Notes under the pieces: model-generated | The model's database searches: none | Told to the model about the DNA's origin: nothing | The model's input: the letters and a program-made list of their open reading frames with translations, nothing else | In this document: in pieces, positions 44,012 through 56,103 of the stretch | How the letters are laid out: each line of letters begins with the position of its first letter | How positions within the stretch are numbered: position 1 is the first letter of the stretch | Source: Zygnema cylindricum | Taxonomy: Eukaryota; Streptophyta; Zygnematophyceae; Zygnematales; Zygnemataceae | Direction of reading: 5' to 3' | Assembly: GCA_037447655.1 (NCBI GenBank) | Contig: JBBHKE010001601.1 | Span: 1 to 64,000 of the forward strand | Length of the DNA: 64,000 nucleotides | Program-made: the position numbers and the translations under genes

Positions 44012-44624
44012 CACCGCGAATCGAAATTAGAGTAATGAAAAAATTAGAGTAAAAAAACAAAAAAAAACAATTAGAGTAATTAACTCTAATTTATGAGATA
44101 GAACTTTTTCACAGAGGAAGTTTACTCTTATTTATTTAACTACTCTATATTGGGTTATGTCGCTAATAATCCGTGCTGAAATTATGATCACTAAATTACG
44201 TAGACGTTCAAAATCTGTCAGTCCGTATAGTTTTGACGTCATTATGACGTAAGTATTATTTGTCGCGCTGAATGTTAGTTAATGTTCACACTGACGACGA
44301 TGCTGTCGACGGACGAGAGTTATGCGAACGACTTTTTTTCGATGAGATTGATTTTTCGTTTAGTGCGATTTCACGTGCGAGCGCAATTCTATTAAATCAT
44401 TAACAGTACCTTTTTGCTTAAAAATGTACAATTTTGCACGGTCGAACGTCGTCCGTACTCCACACTATTTAAGACAAACCTATATTACAATTTTGTTACG
44501 CTAATTAAACTTACCTAAATTGGTGTAATAAAAAAAATAGAATGGATTACTCTATTTGATGTCATAGAGTCGAAATTTTGAGCGACCGAATTAGAGTAAT
44601 TTACTCTTATTACGATTCGCGGAG
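44012..44624. mobile_element. M1 MITE, copy 2
   Basis: CACCGCGAATCGAAATTAG to complement CTCCGCGAATCGTAATAAG, with TA at both sides (44010-44011, 44625-44626). Confidence 0.85.
44419..44473 (+). promoter_or_regulatory. MITE palindrome-plus-TATA module, copy 7
   Basis: GCACGGTCGAACGTCGTCCGTAC then CACACTATTTAA. Confidence 0.4.
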
Positions 44625-44631
44625 TACTGTA

Positions 44632-44830
44632 CACCGTGAATCATTATTAGCATATAGAAATGATTAGTGTAAAGAAAAATTTAGCGTCATTCATTCTAAT
44701 TTAGAGCTAGGATACGTGGGAGATTATGGTCCACGTCCTTAAATAGTGTAGTTTATTATATTTAAGGTATCAATGTCAAAATTTTGGGGTGCCGATATAG
44801 CGTACATAAGGTTAATAACGATTCACGGTG
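44632..44830. mobile_element. Short CACCGTG-ended MITE (199 bp)
   Basis: CACCGTGAATCATTATTAG to complement CACCGTGAATCGTTATTAA, TA at both sides. It lies only a few bases from the M1 elements left and right of it. Confidence 0.75.
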
Positions 44831-44837
44831 TATAGTA

Positions 44838-45422
44838 CACCGCGAATCGTAATTAGAGTAATGAATAAATTTGAGTAAAAAAACCAAAAAATACATTTAG
44901 AGTAATGAACTCTAATTTATGTGATAGAACTTTTTCCCTGAGGAAGTTTACTCTAATTTATTTAAGTACTCTATATTGGGTTATGTCAGCTATAATTATC
45001 CGCGCTGAAATTATGAACACTAAATTACGTAGACGTACAAAATCTGTCAGTCCATATAGTTTTGACGTCATTATGACATTAGTAATATTTGTCGCGCTGA
45101 ATGTCAGTTAATGTTCACACTGACAATGATGCTGTCGACAGACGAGAGTTATGCTAACGACCTTTTTTCGGTATGATTGATTTTTCGTTTAGTGCAATTT
45201 CACGTGCGAGCGCAATTCTATTAAATCATTATTTGTAGCTTTTTACTTAAAAGTACAGTTTTGCACTGTCGAACGTCGTCCGTACTCCACACTATTTAAA
45301 ACAAGCCTATATTACATTATTTTTACCCTAATTAAACCTTACTTAAATAATAATAATGAAAAAATTAGAATCATTTACTCTATTTGATGTCATAGAGTCA
45401 AAATTTCGAGCGACCGAACTAT
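44838..45422. mobile_element. M1 MITE, copy 3, left part
   Basis: CACCGCGAATCGTAATTAG start with TA outside. The sequence follows copy 1 to GAGCGACCGAA and stops at the Harbinger-like insertion. The last 34 bases of the element are at 52689-52720. Confidence 0.8.
45247..45300 (+). promoter_or_regulatory. MITE palindrome-plus-TATA module, copy 8
   Basis: GCACTGTCGAACGTCGTCCGTAC then CACACTATTTAAA; the first arm is degenerate. Confidence 0.4.
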
Positions 45423-45838
45423 GGTAGAATTCCATTAGGCGGTCCTAGTAAATGTACAGAAAAACTACTGGCATCGTTTACTGGAAGATTATTCCATTTT
45501 GTCGTGCCCGTAACAAACCTTCCTCGATTATGATTGGCGCCCCTTAGGTTAGAGTCCAGATTTAAAAATCTTAAAAGAATTCTTCAAACGGAAAGTCAGA
45601 ACGAAATATCCGTACGACGGAAGGCAGTTAATGATTCTTACGTAAAGTTTGCGACCAGATTTTTTATTTTGAAAATGGAAATGAAAATTTCGAAACAGAA
45701 TGGCGAAACGACGCGACAAACTTTGAAGGTCGCGGCAAACTTTGAATTCCGGTGGATGTAACATGGAGCGTGCGAAAAAATATTTTCAGCTCACCTGCAT
45801 CCAGCGTGGCAGGCAGCACATGGACCATACAACGTAGG

Positions 45839-46908
45839 TGTAGAAATTAATTGTTTTTTTTTTCAAGTATTTTCTAGGTCTGAATAGAAATATAGAAAGA
45901 AGCCGAGGCAGTCTACCTCTAACTTCTCTCTCCAACTCTCAAACTTGTCGCAGTCACTGAGAAATTGGAGAGGGAGCTAGAGCCATGGCTACCTAGGCTA
46001 TCCAGAGGTTTACGGGATAAAAATATTAGTTTATTTATAATTTAGAATATATTTACTAAAATATATATGCCGCCTCCAGGATTTGATTGTGGAACCTGCT
46101 GGCCGCTAATCAGCTGGTAGCCGGTAGTTCTAACCGTTATGTCTAGAGATAGTGTTACGTACAATAGGGATTGATAATTAATTAAATATTAATACGTAGG
46201 ATAGTTCATTTAACTGAAATAGTTTTACGGGAGACATAGATCTAGTAATGTAAAAGTACGGATTACGGTACAGATAAGAAACCAATACCACGTATTTATT
46301 TCTTTACCGAAACAAATACCGCGCATGTATTTATTACGGCTACGATTAAATGTGAATTTAATCAGACGGCCGAAATTAAACGTCGAGATCGCGGAAGAGA
46401 ATTTCTGCGGTTTTTCATCATAGCCACATCGGATGACACGTGGCGGAATGGCATTGGATCGCGGCATCTCCGAGGATTAAGGGAGAGAATCAGGATATAC
46501 CACGTGTCGACTTTTAGGCCATGTCGTACAATGTTCTTACATAAAGTTTATCGGCTGCTGTACTTTTGTGTACGGAGGAGTAATCTGATTGGCTCCGTAC
46601 ATCAGAAGATAGAGTCTGTGAGAGAGATAGGACTTAGAAAATTAGGAGATAGGACCCTCTCTACCAGAGAGCTTCTGTACAAAAGGTCAACTTTGACCCT
46701 CCATAACTTACTGCTCAGGGGAGAAAATTCGGAGATTCTTTATGCTATTGACTCAAGGGAGTCTTGCCTTCACAGGGGTGAAGTTCGTCAGAGTTATTGT
46801 CTGCCAAGGTGGCAGTTTTTTTTGCTGAAACACAAAGGGGTCAGGATTATCTTAGAGGCTTCTTGGAAGTTGTCCACTCTGAAGACTTATGGAGGTCTCA
46901 GAGTTTCA
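45839..46908 (+). repeat. A2 5' LTR
   Basis: 1070 bp, TGTAGAAATT...GAGTTTCA. It carries the Gag ATG (46889) in its last 20 bases and a tRNA-like module. Confidence 0.9.
46068..46150 (-). other. tRNA-like module in A2 5' LTR
   Basis: On the minus strand CATAACGGTTAGAACTACC (D-arm/box-A like) then CAATCAAATCCTGG (box-B like), antisense to the element. Confidence 0.45.
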
Positions 46909-48040
46909 GGTTACGGGCCCACACTCTAGGGTTCCAATCTTTAATGGAAATGGCTTCATATACTGGGAACGTATCATGATAGGAGCTCTATGCGAAAAAA
47001 GGTTTTGGGGGATAGTGAGTGGACGGTTGGGGCGTCCATCAAGTCTTGGAATTCCTCCAGGGTTTGGAGGAAGCAGATTCACCAAGAAAGAGGATCCACC
47101 TTCAACGGAGGAAACAAAAGAAGGAGAGGTGATGGACAAAGGAAAGGAGAAGGAGGCGACCACACCAATAGCAACGTGTTCGGCATTCATGTCACCTATT
47201 CCGAGGAACGAGGAGAATGATAGTGAAACTTGGGACTACAACAATATGGCGGCAAAGCATTTGATCCTACGCCATCTCATTCAAGGACTTGAATGTCCAC
47301 ATTTGCAGGTAGATAGGGCATCCGATCTTTGGATGGCTCTCATAGAGATGTACCGAAGTGGTACGATTCAGCAACAACACTTGGCTGATCAGAAAGTTAA
47401 AAAGTATGTATATAAAGGGGGGAAGATGTTGGATTTTTGCAATGAGCTTGCTACACTCTTCATGGAGCTAGAGAGTGCGGGAAAAGATTTTAGTGAAAAA
47501 GAAAAGGTTAACTGTTTACCGATGAAGTTACCCGATGAGTTCGAGAACATAGTCTACAGTGTGCAGGACTTGCCGGACTCAAGGTGGATATGGAACTCAA
47601 TGGTAGGTATGATTCTCGTTTGGGAGAATACGATTGAGATCCGAAGGGGAGGAAAGAGTGGTCATGCCTTGGCAGCTGCGACCGATTGGAGGAACAAGGA
47701 TTCCCGGAAACCGGTCGAAAATTATGGGGGGAGGGAGCAGAAAAATCAGACAAACGAGTTCGGACCAAGGGCTCCCAAAGGTTTATGTTATTTTTGTAAG
47801 AAACTTGGGCACTCTATGGCGGAGTGCACTAAGCTAACCAAGCTTCGGTTAAAGGAGGGGCAGACTGGTGGTACCCCAAGAGGAAAGAAAAAAGCCCTTA
47901 TCACACAGGTACATGAGGCGGAATCCGAAGACGAGGACGATGAGCTCCTTTTAGATGAGGAGTTGGAGGCGAAAAACGAGGTCAAAATTCCACGAAGGCA
48001 GAAATGTGCTTACGGTGGATTGAAAGGTGAAGCACGCTAG
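46889..48040 (+). pseudogene. A2 Gag (open to a TAG before protease)
   Basis: A 383-codon frame starts in the LTR (MEVSEFQVTGPHSRVP), passes the primer-binding site, and has the copia capsid region (MAAKHLILRHLIQGLECPHL). It contains the zinc knuckle CYFCKKLGHSMAEC (C-x2-C-x4-H-x4-C), an acidic linker and RRQKCAYGGLKGEAR, then TAG. In A1 the next codon is Trp (GWIIDSGAS), so TGG to TAG has separated Gag from Pol here. Gag itself looks complete. Confidence 0.8.
46909..46921 (+). other. A2 primer-binding site (one mismatch)
   Basis: GGTTACGGGCCCA, one base (T to C) different from A1/B1/C1, facing the tRNA anticodon. Confidence 0.8.
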
Positions 48041-50164
48041 ATTGTAGATTCAGGTGCCTCAATGCACATGTGTAAGGATAAGCACCTGATCACTAAGATA
48101 AGAAATATTCCCACCGTAGAGATAGAGTACGGGGATGGGAGGATAGTCACCACTACTCTTGTAGGATTGGTAGATCTGAAATTGTTAGTAGAAAGAAAGA
48201 CATCCATAGTAACATTCTCCGATGTATTGTTTATTCCGGAGCTGAACAAAAACCTCATCTCTACATCAGTATTAGATGATAAGGGTTTTTTTACTAGCAC
48301 TAGGGAAGGAGTCTTTACTGCAAGTTTTGAGGAGGATGTCTATTTCATTGCTGAGAAAGGTAGCCAAGGGATGTTTAGGCTGGTTTTAAGTAATGAAAAG
48401 AAGAAACTTTATTATGCTGGTGTTCATGATATTATGATGTGGCATAAGAGGCTTGGGCATGTGAATCGAGAAAAGTTAAGAGAGATGAAAAAGATGGGAG
48501 TGGTGGAAGGGATTAAGTTCAGTGAGAATGATAATATAAGTGATTGTAGTGGATGTGCTCAAGGTAAAACACACAGATTATCCTTTCCTAAAACAACCAC
48601 CTATAAGGGAGAAAAAATTATAGATCTAGTACACATAGATATTTGGGGACCGGCTAAAGTACCCTCACCGGGGGGGAAGAGATTTATGATGACTATCACT
48701 GAAGATTGGTCTCGGTATTCCCAAGAATACTTTTTGAAAAACAAGTCCAAAGCTCAAGATTGTTTTAGACAATATAAAGGATGGAGCGAAAAACTCCATG
48801 AAACTCCAATCAAGAGAGTAAGGAGTGATAATGGTGGAGAGTATACTTCTAACCAGTTTGAGAATATTCTGAGGGAAGATGGGGTTCAACATCAAAAGAC
48901 AGTTCCAGAAAATCCGGAACAAAATGTGGTAGTTGAAAGATTAAATAGAACACTAAGTGATAGTGCTAGAAGTATGTTGTCAGATAAAAAGATAGGAAAA
49001 AGGTTTTGGGCAGAAGCAATGAACTTTGCTAATTACCTCAAGAATAGAGTTCTTACTTCAGCTATAAAAGATCAAACACCTTATGAGAGATGGACAGGCC
49101 GGAAACCAGACATATCTCACTTAAAGGTTTTCGGCAGTCAAGTGTTCAGTCTAGATACTGATTGGTCCAATTGGAAGCTAGATCCTAAAGGAAAACCGGG
49201 ATACTTATTAGGATATGATGAAGATGTTAAAGGATATAGAGTTTATGATTTCAAAAGGGAAGATATAATCTTAGTAAAGCATCTAGTAGTTATGGATGAA
49301 GGAAAGTCTGTGGATCCCTTCAAATATACAAAGTCAGTAAAAATCAGATTTGAGTCAGAAAATTCCGATGACTTTGAGCTTCCTAACTATCCAGGTTTTA
49401 GAGAAGATGACATTCTTGCAGGAACAAATCAGACCGAAAAGGACTCGGCTGTGGAAACTCCAGTGACAACTCTACTCGAAGCGGAAGACGTGGTGGAAAT
49501 TGATTCGGAATCAAGGGATAGGGGAGAAGCCGAGTTTGTTCGAAAGAATCCACGAGAACCATCTATTCCGGCCTCAGATTTTGAGGGGGGGAGGAGAAGT
49601 AGCAAAAGACTGCAAGAAAAACAGGTTAATAACAAGGTAACTAAACTATCTCATCAAGATGAACCTCAAACTTATGGAGAGGCGATGACTTGTCCAGAAA
49701 GAAACCAGTGGAAGACAGCTATCAATGAGGAGATGGCTTCAATCATGGCAGCCGATACTTGGGAGCTGGTGGACTGTCCACCTAACCGAAAACCAATCGG
49801 TTGTAAGTGGGTTTTCAAATTAAAACTGAACCCAGATAACACAATCGAGCGCTACAAGGCCAGATTAGTGGCAAAGGGATTTACACAAAAGGAAGGAATT
49901 GACTACGAGGAAACCTTTGCCCCGGTGGTCAGATTTCCCTCCGTCCGCATACTTCTCAGCCTGGCAGCAGCGGAAGACATGGAAGTGCACCAGATGGACA
50001 TCAAGACAACCGTTTTGCATGGAGAATTGGAAGAGGAGATCTTCATGCGACAACCCGAAGGGTTTGTGGAGGAAGGAGAGGAGAGTATGGTATGCCTGCT
50101 GATTAAATCTCTTTATGGTTTGTTCTCTTTATGGTTTGAAACAGGCGCCTCGACAGTGGAATAA
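48041..50164 (+). pseudogene. A2 protease, integrase and RT start
   Basis: After the TAG the frame reads IVDSGASMHMC (protease). Then come WHKRLGHVNREKL and CSGCAQGKTHRLSF (HHCC), HIDIWGP, RVRSDNGGEYTS and the catalytic-Glu region (NVVVERLNRT), so D,D,E are all present. RT begins CKWVFKLKLNPDN and FAPVVRFPSVR. A 16-bp duplication (TCTCTTTATGGTTTG twice, about 50109-50140) shifts the frame before the palm box. Confidence 0.85.
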
Positions 50165-51258
50165 GAAGCTTGATGAGTTTCTTACCAATCTAGGATATAT
50201 CCGGATCAACTCAGATCACTCAATCTATGTTTTTGAAGATGAGGAAGGTGTTATATTTATTTAATTTAATATTGATGATTTGCTTGTTTTAAGTAAATCA
50301 ATGGAAAAAATTAATAAACTGAAAATCGATCTTAAGGGGAGATTTGAAATGAAGGATATGGGGGAAGCAAAATATATTTTGGGAATTCAAGAAGAGAGAG
50401 ACCGAAAAAGAAAAATTATAAGATTGACTCAAAAGGAAGCAATAGGGAACATGCTTGAAAAATTTCAAATGGATAAAGCTAATAGTTGTACAACTCCAAT
50501 GGAGTTGAAGAAGGGAAGTGAGGGGAGTGAGGAAGAAGGAGTTATAGTCTTAGACGAGGAATTATCTCTTGAAGAACAGGAGTTCATGCAGACTATTCCT
50601 TACAGGCAAATAGTGGGAAGTTTAATCTATTTTATGAAATGTACCCAGCCGGATTTAGCTGTAGATGTAGGAGTGCTGAGTAGAAGTCTAAATGCTCTCA
50701 CTAAGAGGGATTGGGAGGCATCTACGAGAGTCCTTAGATATTTGATAGGAACTAGGGATCTATGGTTGCATTTGGGTGGGGAGAATACTGACATCACTAC
50801 TTGGAGTGATGCCAGTTATAGTGAAGCTCCGATGAGGAGATGCACTTCTGGAAATGTATTATATGTGGGTGATGGGACTTGCTGTTGAAGTAGCAAACTG
50901 CAAAAAGTTATTGCTCAATCCACCATGGAGGCTGAGTATATGGCCTCTTGCTCTGCTGTAAAAGAATTGATGTGGGTCAAGTCTTTGCTTGGTGAGCTTG
51001 GTCACCTTAAGAGTGGTGTGCAGAAAATATTTTGTGATAATCAAGCAGCAATCGCTATTTCTGCCAATCCTAAACATCATTTTAAAGCCAAACACATTGA
51101 CATTAGACTCAGCTTTGTTAGAGAGAAGTAGAAAACAAAAAAATCAGTTTAGAGTATCGACCAGATAGTGAGATGGTAGCATATATGATGACCAAACCTG
51201 TGCCTTCCCCTAAGCTAATTTTCTGCAGGGAGAAGTGCGGTCTGAAATGAAAGATTGA
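50165..51258 (+). pseudogene. A2 RT palm remainder and RNase H
   Basis: The RT palm is damaged: a TAA is followed by NIDDLLVLS where A1 has YVDDLLVLS. The frame 50280-50888 continues through MKDMGEAKYILGI and TTWSDASYSE to GDGTCC then TGA. Frame 50925-51131 gives MEAEYMASCS and FCDNQAAIAI. RNase H catalytic residues are visible but split by the stop. Confidence 0.8.
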
Positions 51259-51275
51259 CTAGAAAATAAGGGGAG
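51259..51275 (+). other. A2 polypurine tract
   Basis: CTAGAAAATAAGGGGAG directly before TGTAG of the 3' LTR. Confidence 0.85.
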
Positions 51276-52346
51276 TGTAGAATTTAATGGTTTTTTTTTT
51301 TTTAAGTATTTTCTAGGTCATAATAGAAATATAGAAAGAAGCCGAGGCAATCTACCTCTAACTTCTCACTACAACTCTCAAACTTGTTGCAGTCACTGAG
51401 AAATTGGAGAGGGAGCTAGAGCAATGGCTACCTAGGCTATCCAGAGGTTTACGGGATACAAATATTAGTTTATTTATAATTTAGAATATATTTACTAAAA
51501 TATATATGCCGCCTCCAGGATTTGATCGTGGAACCTGCCGGCCGCTAATCAGCCTGTAGCCGGTAGTTCTAACCGTTATGTCTAGTGGTAGTGTTACGTA
51601 CAATAGGGATTGATAATTAATTAATCATTAATACGTAGGATAGTTCATTTAACTGAAATAGTTTTACGGGAGACATAGATATAGTAATGTAAAAGTACAG
51701 ATTACGGTACGGATAAGAAACCAATACCGCGCATTTATTTCCTTACCGAAACGAATACCGCGCATGTATTCATTACGGCTACGATTAAATGTGAATTTAA
51801 TCGGACGGCCGAAATTAAACGCCGAGATCGCGGAAGAGAATTTCAGCGGTTTTTCATCATAGCCACATCGGATGACACGTGGCAGAATGGCATTGGATCG
51901 CGGCATCTCCGAGGATTAAGGGAGCGAATTCGGATATGCCACGTGTCGACATTTAGGCCATGTCGTACAATGTTCGTACAGAAAGTACATTGGCAGCTAT
52001 ACTTTTGTGTACGGAGGAGTAATCTATTGGCTCCGTACATCACAAGATAGAGTCTGTAAGAGAGATAGGACTTAGAAAAATTAGGAGATATGACCCTCTC
52101 TCCCAGAGAGCTTCTGTACAAAAGGTCAACTTTGACCCTCCATAACTTACTGCTCAGGGAGAAAATTCAGAGATTCTTTTTGCTATCTACTCAGGGGAGT
52201 CTTGCGTTCACAGGGGTGAAGTTGGTCAGAGTTATTGTCTGCTAGGGTGGCAATTATATTTGCTGAAACACAAAGGGGTCAGGATTATCCTAGAGGCTTC
52301 TTGGAAGCTGTCCACTCTGAGGACTTATGGAGGTCTCAGAGTTTCA
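51276..52346 (+). repeat. A2 3' LTR
   Basis: 1071 bp; tRNA-like module on the minus strand at 51508-51590. Confidence 0.9.
51508..51590 (-). other. tRNA-like module in A2 3' LTR
   Basis: CATAACGGTTAGAACTACC then CGATCAAATCCTGG on the minus strand; the box-B half is closer to consensus than in the 5' LTR. Confidence 0.45.
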
Positions 52347-52688
52347 CACATTGCCTTTACGACGTGTAGACTTGTGATCGCTTGTTCTAAGCGGATATTT
52401 TTTTGCTTTTTCACGTGTACAAATGGTACACTTCTAGTGTCGTACAACTCTCATTGCGAGTAGAGTATCGTCACACTGGATGATGTGCGCGATTGCTTCC
52501 CGGATCTGAAATGTGGAATATCCAACGACCAGGAATTGCGCCTACATCATTGGAGCTTCCCGACAGCTTTCTAGTAACGATGTTCCGTCTGACAAAAAAA
52601 AAATTAAGGTACGGCGTGGCACGGATCTGTACGAACTTGTACGGGGTCCAGTAACGAACCACACTTTTCGTCTACTGGAATTCTACCC

Positions 52689-52720
52689 TTAGAGTAATTT
52701 ATTCTAATTACGATTCGTGG
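52689..52720. mobile_element. M1 MITE, copy 3, right end
   Basis: TTAGAGTAATTTATTCTAATTACGATTCGTGGTG followed by TA completes the element begun at 44838. Confidence 0.75.
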
Positions 52721-52829
52721 TGTAGCGTAATTTCATTGTTGGCGTGACGTCCGTTGTGTTGTGTTATCAATACCGGTAGAGTAATGTACAATGTCGTACT
52801 TTTAATTTTTGCGCGTGCGATAAGGAAGT

Positions 52830-53396
52830 TTACTCTAATTTACTTAAGTACTCTATATTGGGTTATGTCGGCGATAATTATCCGCGCAGTAATTATGAAC
52901 ACTAAACTATGTAGACGTACAAAACCTGTCAGTCCGTATATTTGGCGTCATTATGGCGTTAGTACTAGTTGTCTCATATATATATATATACTATTTGTCT
53001 CAACTCATATAGTTGCCGTTGAACTATAAATTTTTCACATGTAAATTCATGTAAATGTCCACATGGACGACAATGTTGTCGACAGACGGAGATATGCAAA
53101 TGGGTTTTTTTTTATGCGATTTAATTTTTCTGTTTAGTGCAATTTCACATGCGAGCACGATTCTATTAAATTATTATTTGTATGTTTTCAATTATAAAAG
53201 TACAATTTTGCATAGTTAGACGTTGTTCGTACTCCACAAAATTTTAAAAAAACCTAAATTATACTTTTTCCGCTAATTTAACCTTACCTTAAATAGCATA
53301 ATGAAAAAATTAGAATCATTTACTCTATTTCAAGTGATAGAGTCGAAATTTAGGGCGACCGAATTAGGATTATTTACTCTAATTACCATTCGCGGT
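52830..53396. mobile_element. M1 MITE, copy 4 (left end lost)
   Basis: The right end is ...ATTACCATTCGCGGTG. The interior follows copy 1 (ATTATGAACACTAAA, GTAGACGTACAAAA). The left 120 bases are replaced by other sequence. Confidence 0.65.
53192..53250 (+). promoter_or_regulatory. MITE palindrome-plus-TATA module, copy 9 (degenerate)
   Basis: GCATAGTTAGACGTTGTTCGTAC then CACAAAATTTTAA; the weakest copy. Confidence 0.3.
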
Positions 53397-54469
53397 GTTC
53401 CGTAATTTCAGCGTTGGCGTCATGTACGATGTTCGTACATGGTAGGCACTCTACCATTGCATTGTATATGGTATTTTACTATATTTTACCCAAAATCGTT
53501 AACAATTGGTTTGAAAAACATAACGGCTAAGACAAACATTCGAAAAAAGGAGAAACGATTAACGTTTTACATAACAGCCGACACTATTAAACGTCGCGAC
53601 TGTTAAATCTGAATCCGACGGTAGAGAATTTATCATTGTATACAATTTATGAACCTAATGCTATATAATAACTGAATATGTAACAGTAATAAGTTGAAAC
53701 GACAAAAACAAATGAGGCATGAACCGAAATTACACTGTACAAATCCTCTGATAAATGTAGTTGAAACGACACTTTGTCAATGATAGTCAACAGTCAATTG
53801 AAACAAAACAAATGTATGATAAATGGAAACCATATGGGGGCACAATCGTCCACTGAAACGACATGAAGAAATGAAACGACAAACTAAATCATATCACGCG
53901 ATAGAAGTTAACATCTAATAAATATATTTCATGAAAAAGACAAAATTTTACGCTAAATACGCGTATGTTACAGGTTTATTAATTACTTGCTATCAAAATC
54001 CATGGCGAAAATATTCATGTATGTAGAAAAAGATGACGAAGCCAGATGGATGGTTTAATTCACGTTTCTCTCATGTAGGGGGTTTAATTAAGAGTAAAAG
54101 CTTCACATTAATTTGAGCGTTTGATCTCAATCTAATGAGCGATATGAATGAATGGACTGAATATAAAATGTATTATTAAATATTTTCATGTTAACTGTAG
54201 AATACGCATTAAACCATTAGCATTATTCAACCATTATTCGTTTAAACATAATACAAATGGTTTTGTTTATTTTATATTAACGTGTTGCGTATATATTTTT
54301 TATATTTTTTTTATCAATACAAAACATTACAAAAGAAGAAAACAAAAGAAAGACAAACAAAATAAATAACCACAATACAACCTTGATCACATAACAAAAA
54401 CGAAAAAATACAAATGTAAACATAGCAGAAAAAATAATAAGAAAAAGAAAAAAACATCATACTTATCTA
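53397..54469. other. AT-rich non-coding DNA
   Basis: No gene seen. The word TGAAACGACA or close variants occurs about five times between 53690 and 53890. Confidence 0.55.
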
Positions 54470-55080
54470 GGATACAACCAACTGTGTCCAAAGACCCAAA
54501 AGGTTAGAACAACATCATTATCAGCTCGATGGATGACTAACACTACAAACACATATTTTCATATAAATTTTTTGATAGTTTTTTTTTTTTTTTTTTTGAT
54601 CTAGCAACTTAGTCAAAGGCACAGATGATTGCATAAACATCATTATAAGCTCAAAGGCTGACTAACATTACAACCACTTAATATTTATTAACTTTCATTG
54701 TTTATTGTAGTAGATTGATTATTTTGGGTACTTTGTTTTTTTTTTTTTTTGTGATCAACCAACTTAGTCCTTAGATTTAGAAGGTTGAATAAACATCACT
54801 ATCAGCTCAGAGGCTGACCAAGATTGCAAACACTTGCTTCATTCATAATATTTGTTTGTTAGATTACATTGTTACTTAGAATATTTTTTTTTTGTTTTTT
54901 CGATCAACCAACTTAGTCTAAAGACCAATAAAGTTGTTGAACATCATTATCAGCTCAAAGGCTGACCAACATTACAACCATAAGTACATATTTTCCTTAA
55001 ATACAACCAAATACTTTGACTTCTTTGTTTCGTTTATAGTTTATTACTTTTTTTTTTTGCGACCAACATTACAAACATTG
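54470..55080. repeat. Satellite-like tandem repeat, about 150-bp period, four to five units
   Basis: Each unit has ATCAACCAACTTAGTC, then CATCATTATCAGCTCAAAGG and CTGACCAACATTACAA, then a T-run of 10-18 bases. Unit starts are near 54479, 54600, 54755, 54903 and a partial near 55060. Confidence 0.85.
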
Positions 55081-55374
55081 TTTTTTTCAATTTTAAACAC
55101 AATACAAATACTTTTAATACTTTGTTTTGGTGATACTTTAACTACTTTGTTTCTTTTATGATGTTATTTGCAAGTAAGCAAGTATTACTGATATTTTTGT
55201 TTATGTGGAAAAACATGACAAATACTTTGTTCCTTATAGCCTAAAAATTTGTAATGTCTATTTTTTTTTTAGAACCCTAAATTGGGTATTAATCAAACCC
55301 CTATAAACCTTTAATCACGTAATGATAATGTGCTAATCAAGCCCCTAAAACCCCTACATACGTATTTTTGAGAA

Positions 55375-55460
55375 AAAAAATATATATTAATATATTTAAA
55401 TATAATATATATATATATATAAAAAAAACTATATATATATATATATATATATAAAAACGG
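55375..55460. repeat. (TA)n tract
   Basis: Long AT/TA dinucleotide runs. Confidence 0.9.
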
Positions 55461-56103
55461 AAAAAAAAATTGTCGTCAAAATTCTAGATAACAATAACAC
55501 TCTAATAATATCGACGCTTGTTGAATTTGGACTCTTTTAAGTCATATGCAATCTAGATAAAAAGAAAACCAAAGTTAAGGTTTTGTATAAAATTGCTGAA
55601 AAAACCGAAGCTATGCGTCTGTATACATAACTATTCTAACAATATGAGATTTACAAGACAAATACATAGCTGTTATCCTTTTGAAAAAAATGAAACACAA
55701 GTTTATTAAATTTTGATTTTGAAAGTGTAATTGTTCAAAAAAATAGAATTTATTTGTAAATTTTGATAAGAAGAGATTCTTACCTTTATTCGTTTAGGAA
55801 TTATTGTAGCAGTTTTTTCAAAACTGTCCAATATGTAATGGAATTTGTTTTCAAAATTTCGTAGGAAAACGTGCATAACAAAAAAAAATTGTCTTTTTTT
55901 TTTAAGGATTGTTAATTTCTTTTCATTTGCAAGAAAAACAAAATTTGAAATTGATCGTACCTTAACAATAAATGTTCATTCATATGATTCCAAAATAAAA
56001 TCTTTTGCAGTTTTTGCTAACTTTGTCATCCATTGGTTATAGATGATTCCACTCCAGGGCAGTATTTTTTGGGAGAAGATCTTTCCATATCGAACTTCAT
56101 TAC

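Larger units (their letters stand above)
45839..52346 (+). mobile_element. Copia A2, complete but inactive (6508 bp)
   Basis: Plus-strand partner of A1 with LTRs at 45839-46908 and 51276-52346, primer-binding site, polypurine tract and all domains. LTRs differ by roughly 5% by eye, so it is older than C1. Defects are a TAG before protease, a 16-bp duplication in RT, a TAA just before the RT palm box and a TGA in RNase H. No 5-bp duplication is seen, but about 20 bp of flank looks duplicated (CACATGG...ACGTAG / CACATTG...ACGTGTAG). Confidence 0.9.
45423..52688. mobile_element. Harbinger/Tourist-like element, copy 3, split by copia A2
   Basis: Left end GGTAGAATTCCATTAG (45424) and right end complement GGGTAGAATTCCAGTAG, flanked by CTA and TTA, consistent with a TWA target. 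Element sequence is at 45423-45838 and 52347-52688; A2 fills the middle. It sits in M1 copy 3. There is no transposase. Confidence 0.65.

Noticed and set aside
46504-46929. 141-codon plus-strand frame as a protein gene
   Set aside because: It lies inside the A2 5' LTR and is interrupted or altered in the other LTR copies.
48062-50164. Intact autonomous copia Pol in A2
   Set aside because: A 16-bp duplication shifts the frame in RT, a TAA precedes the palm box, and Gag is cut off by TAG.
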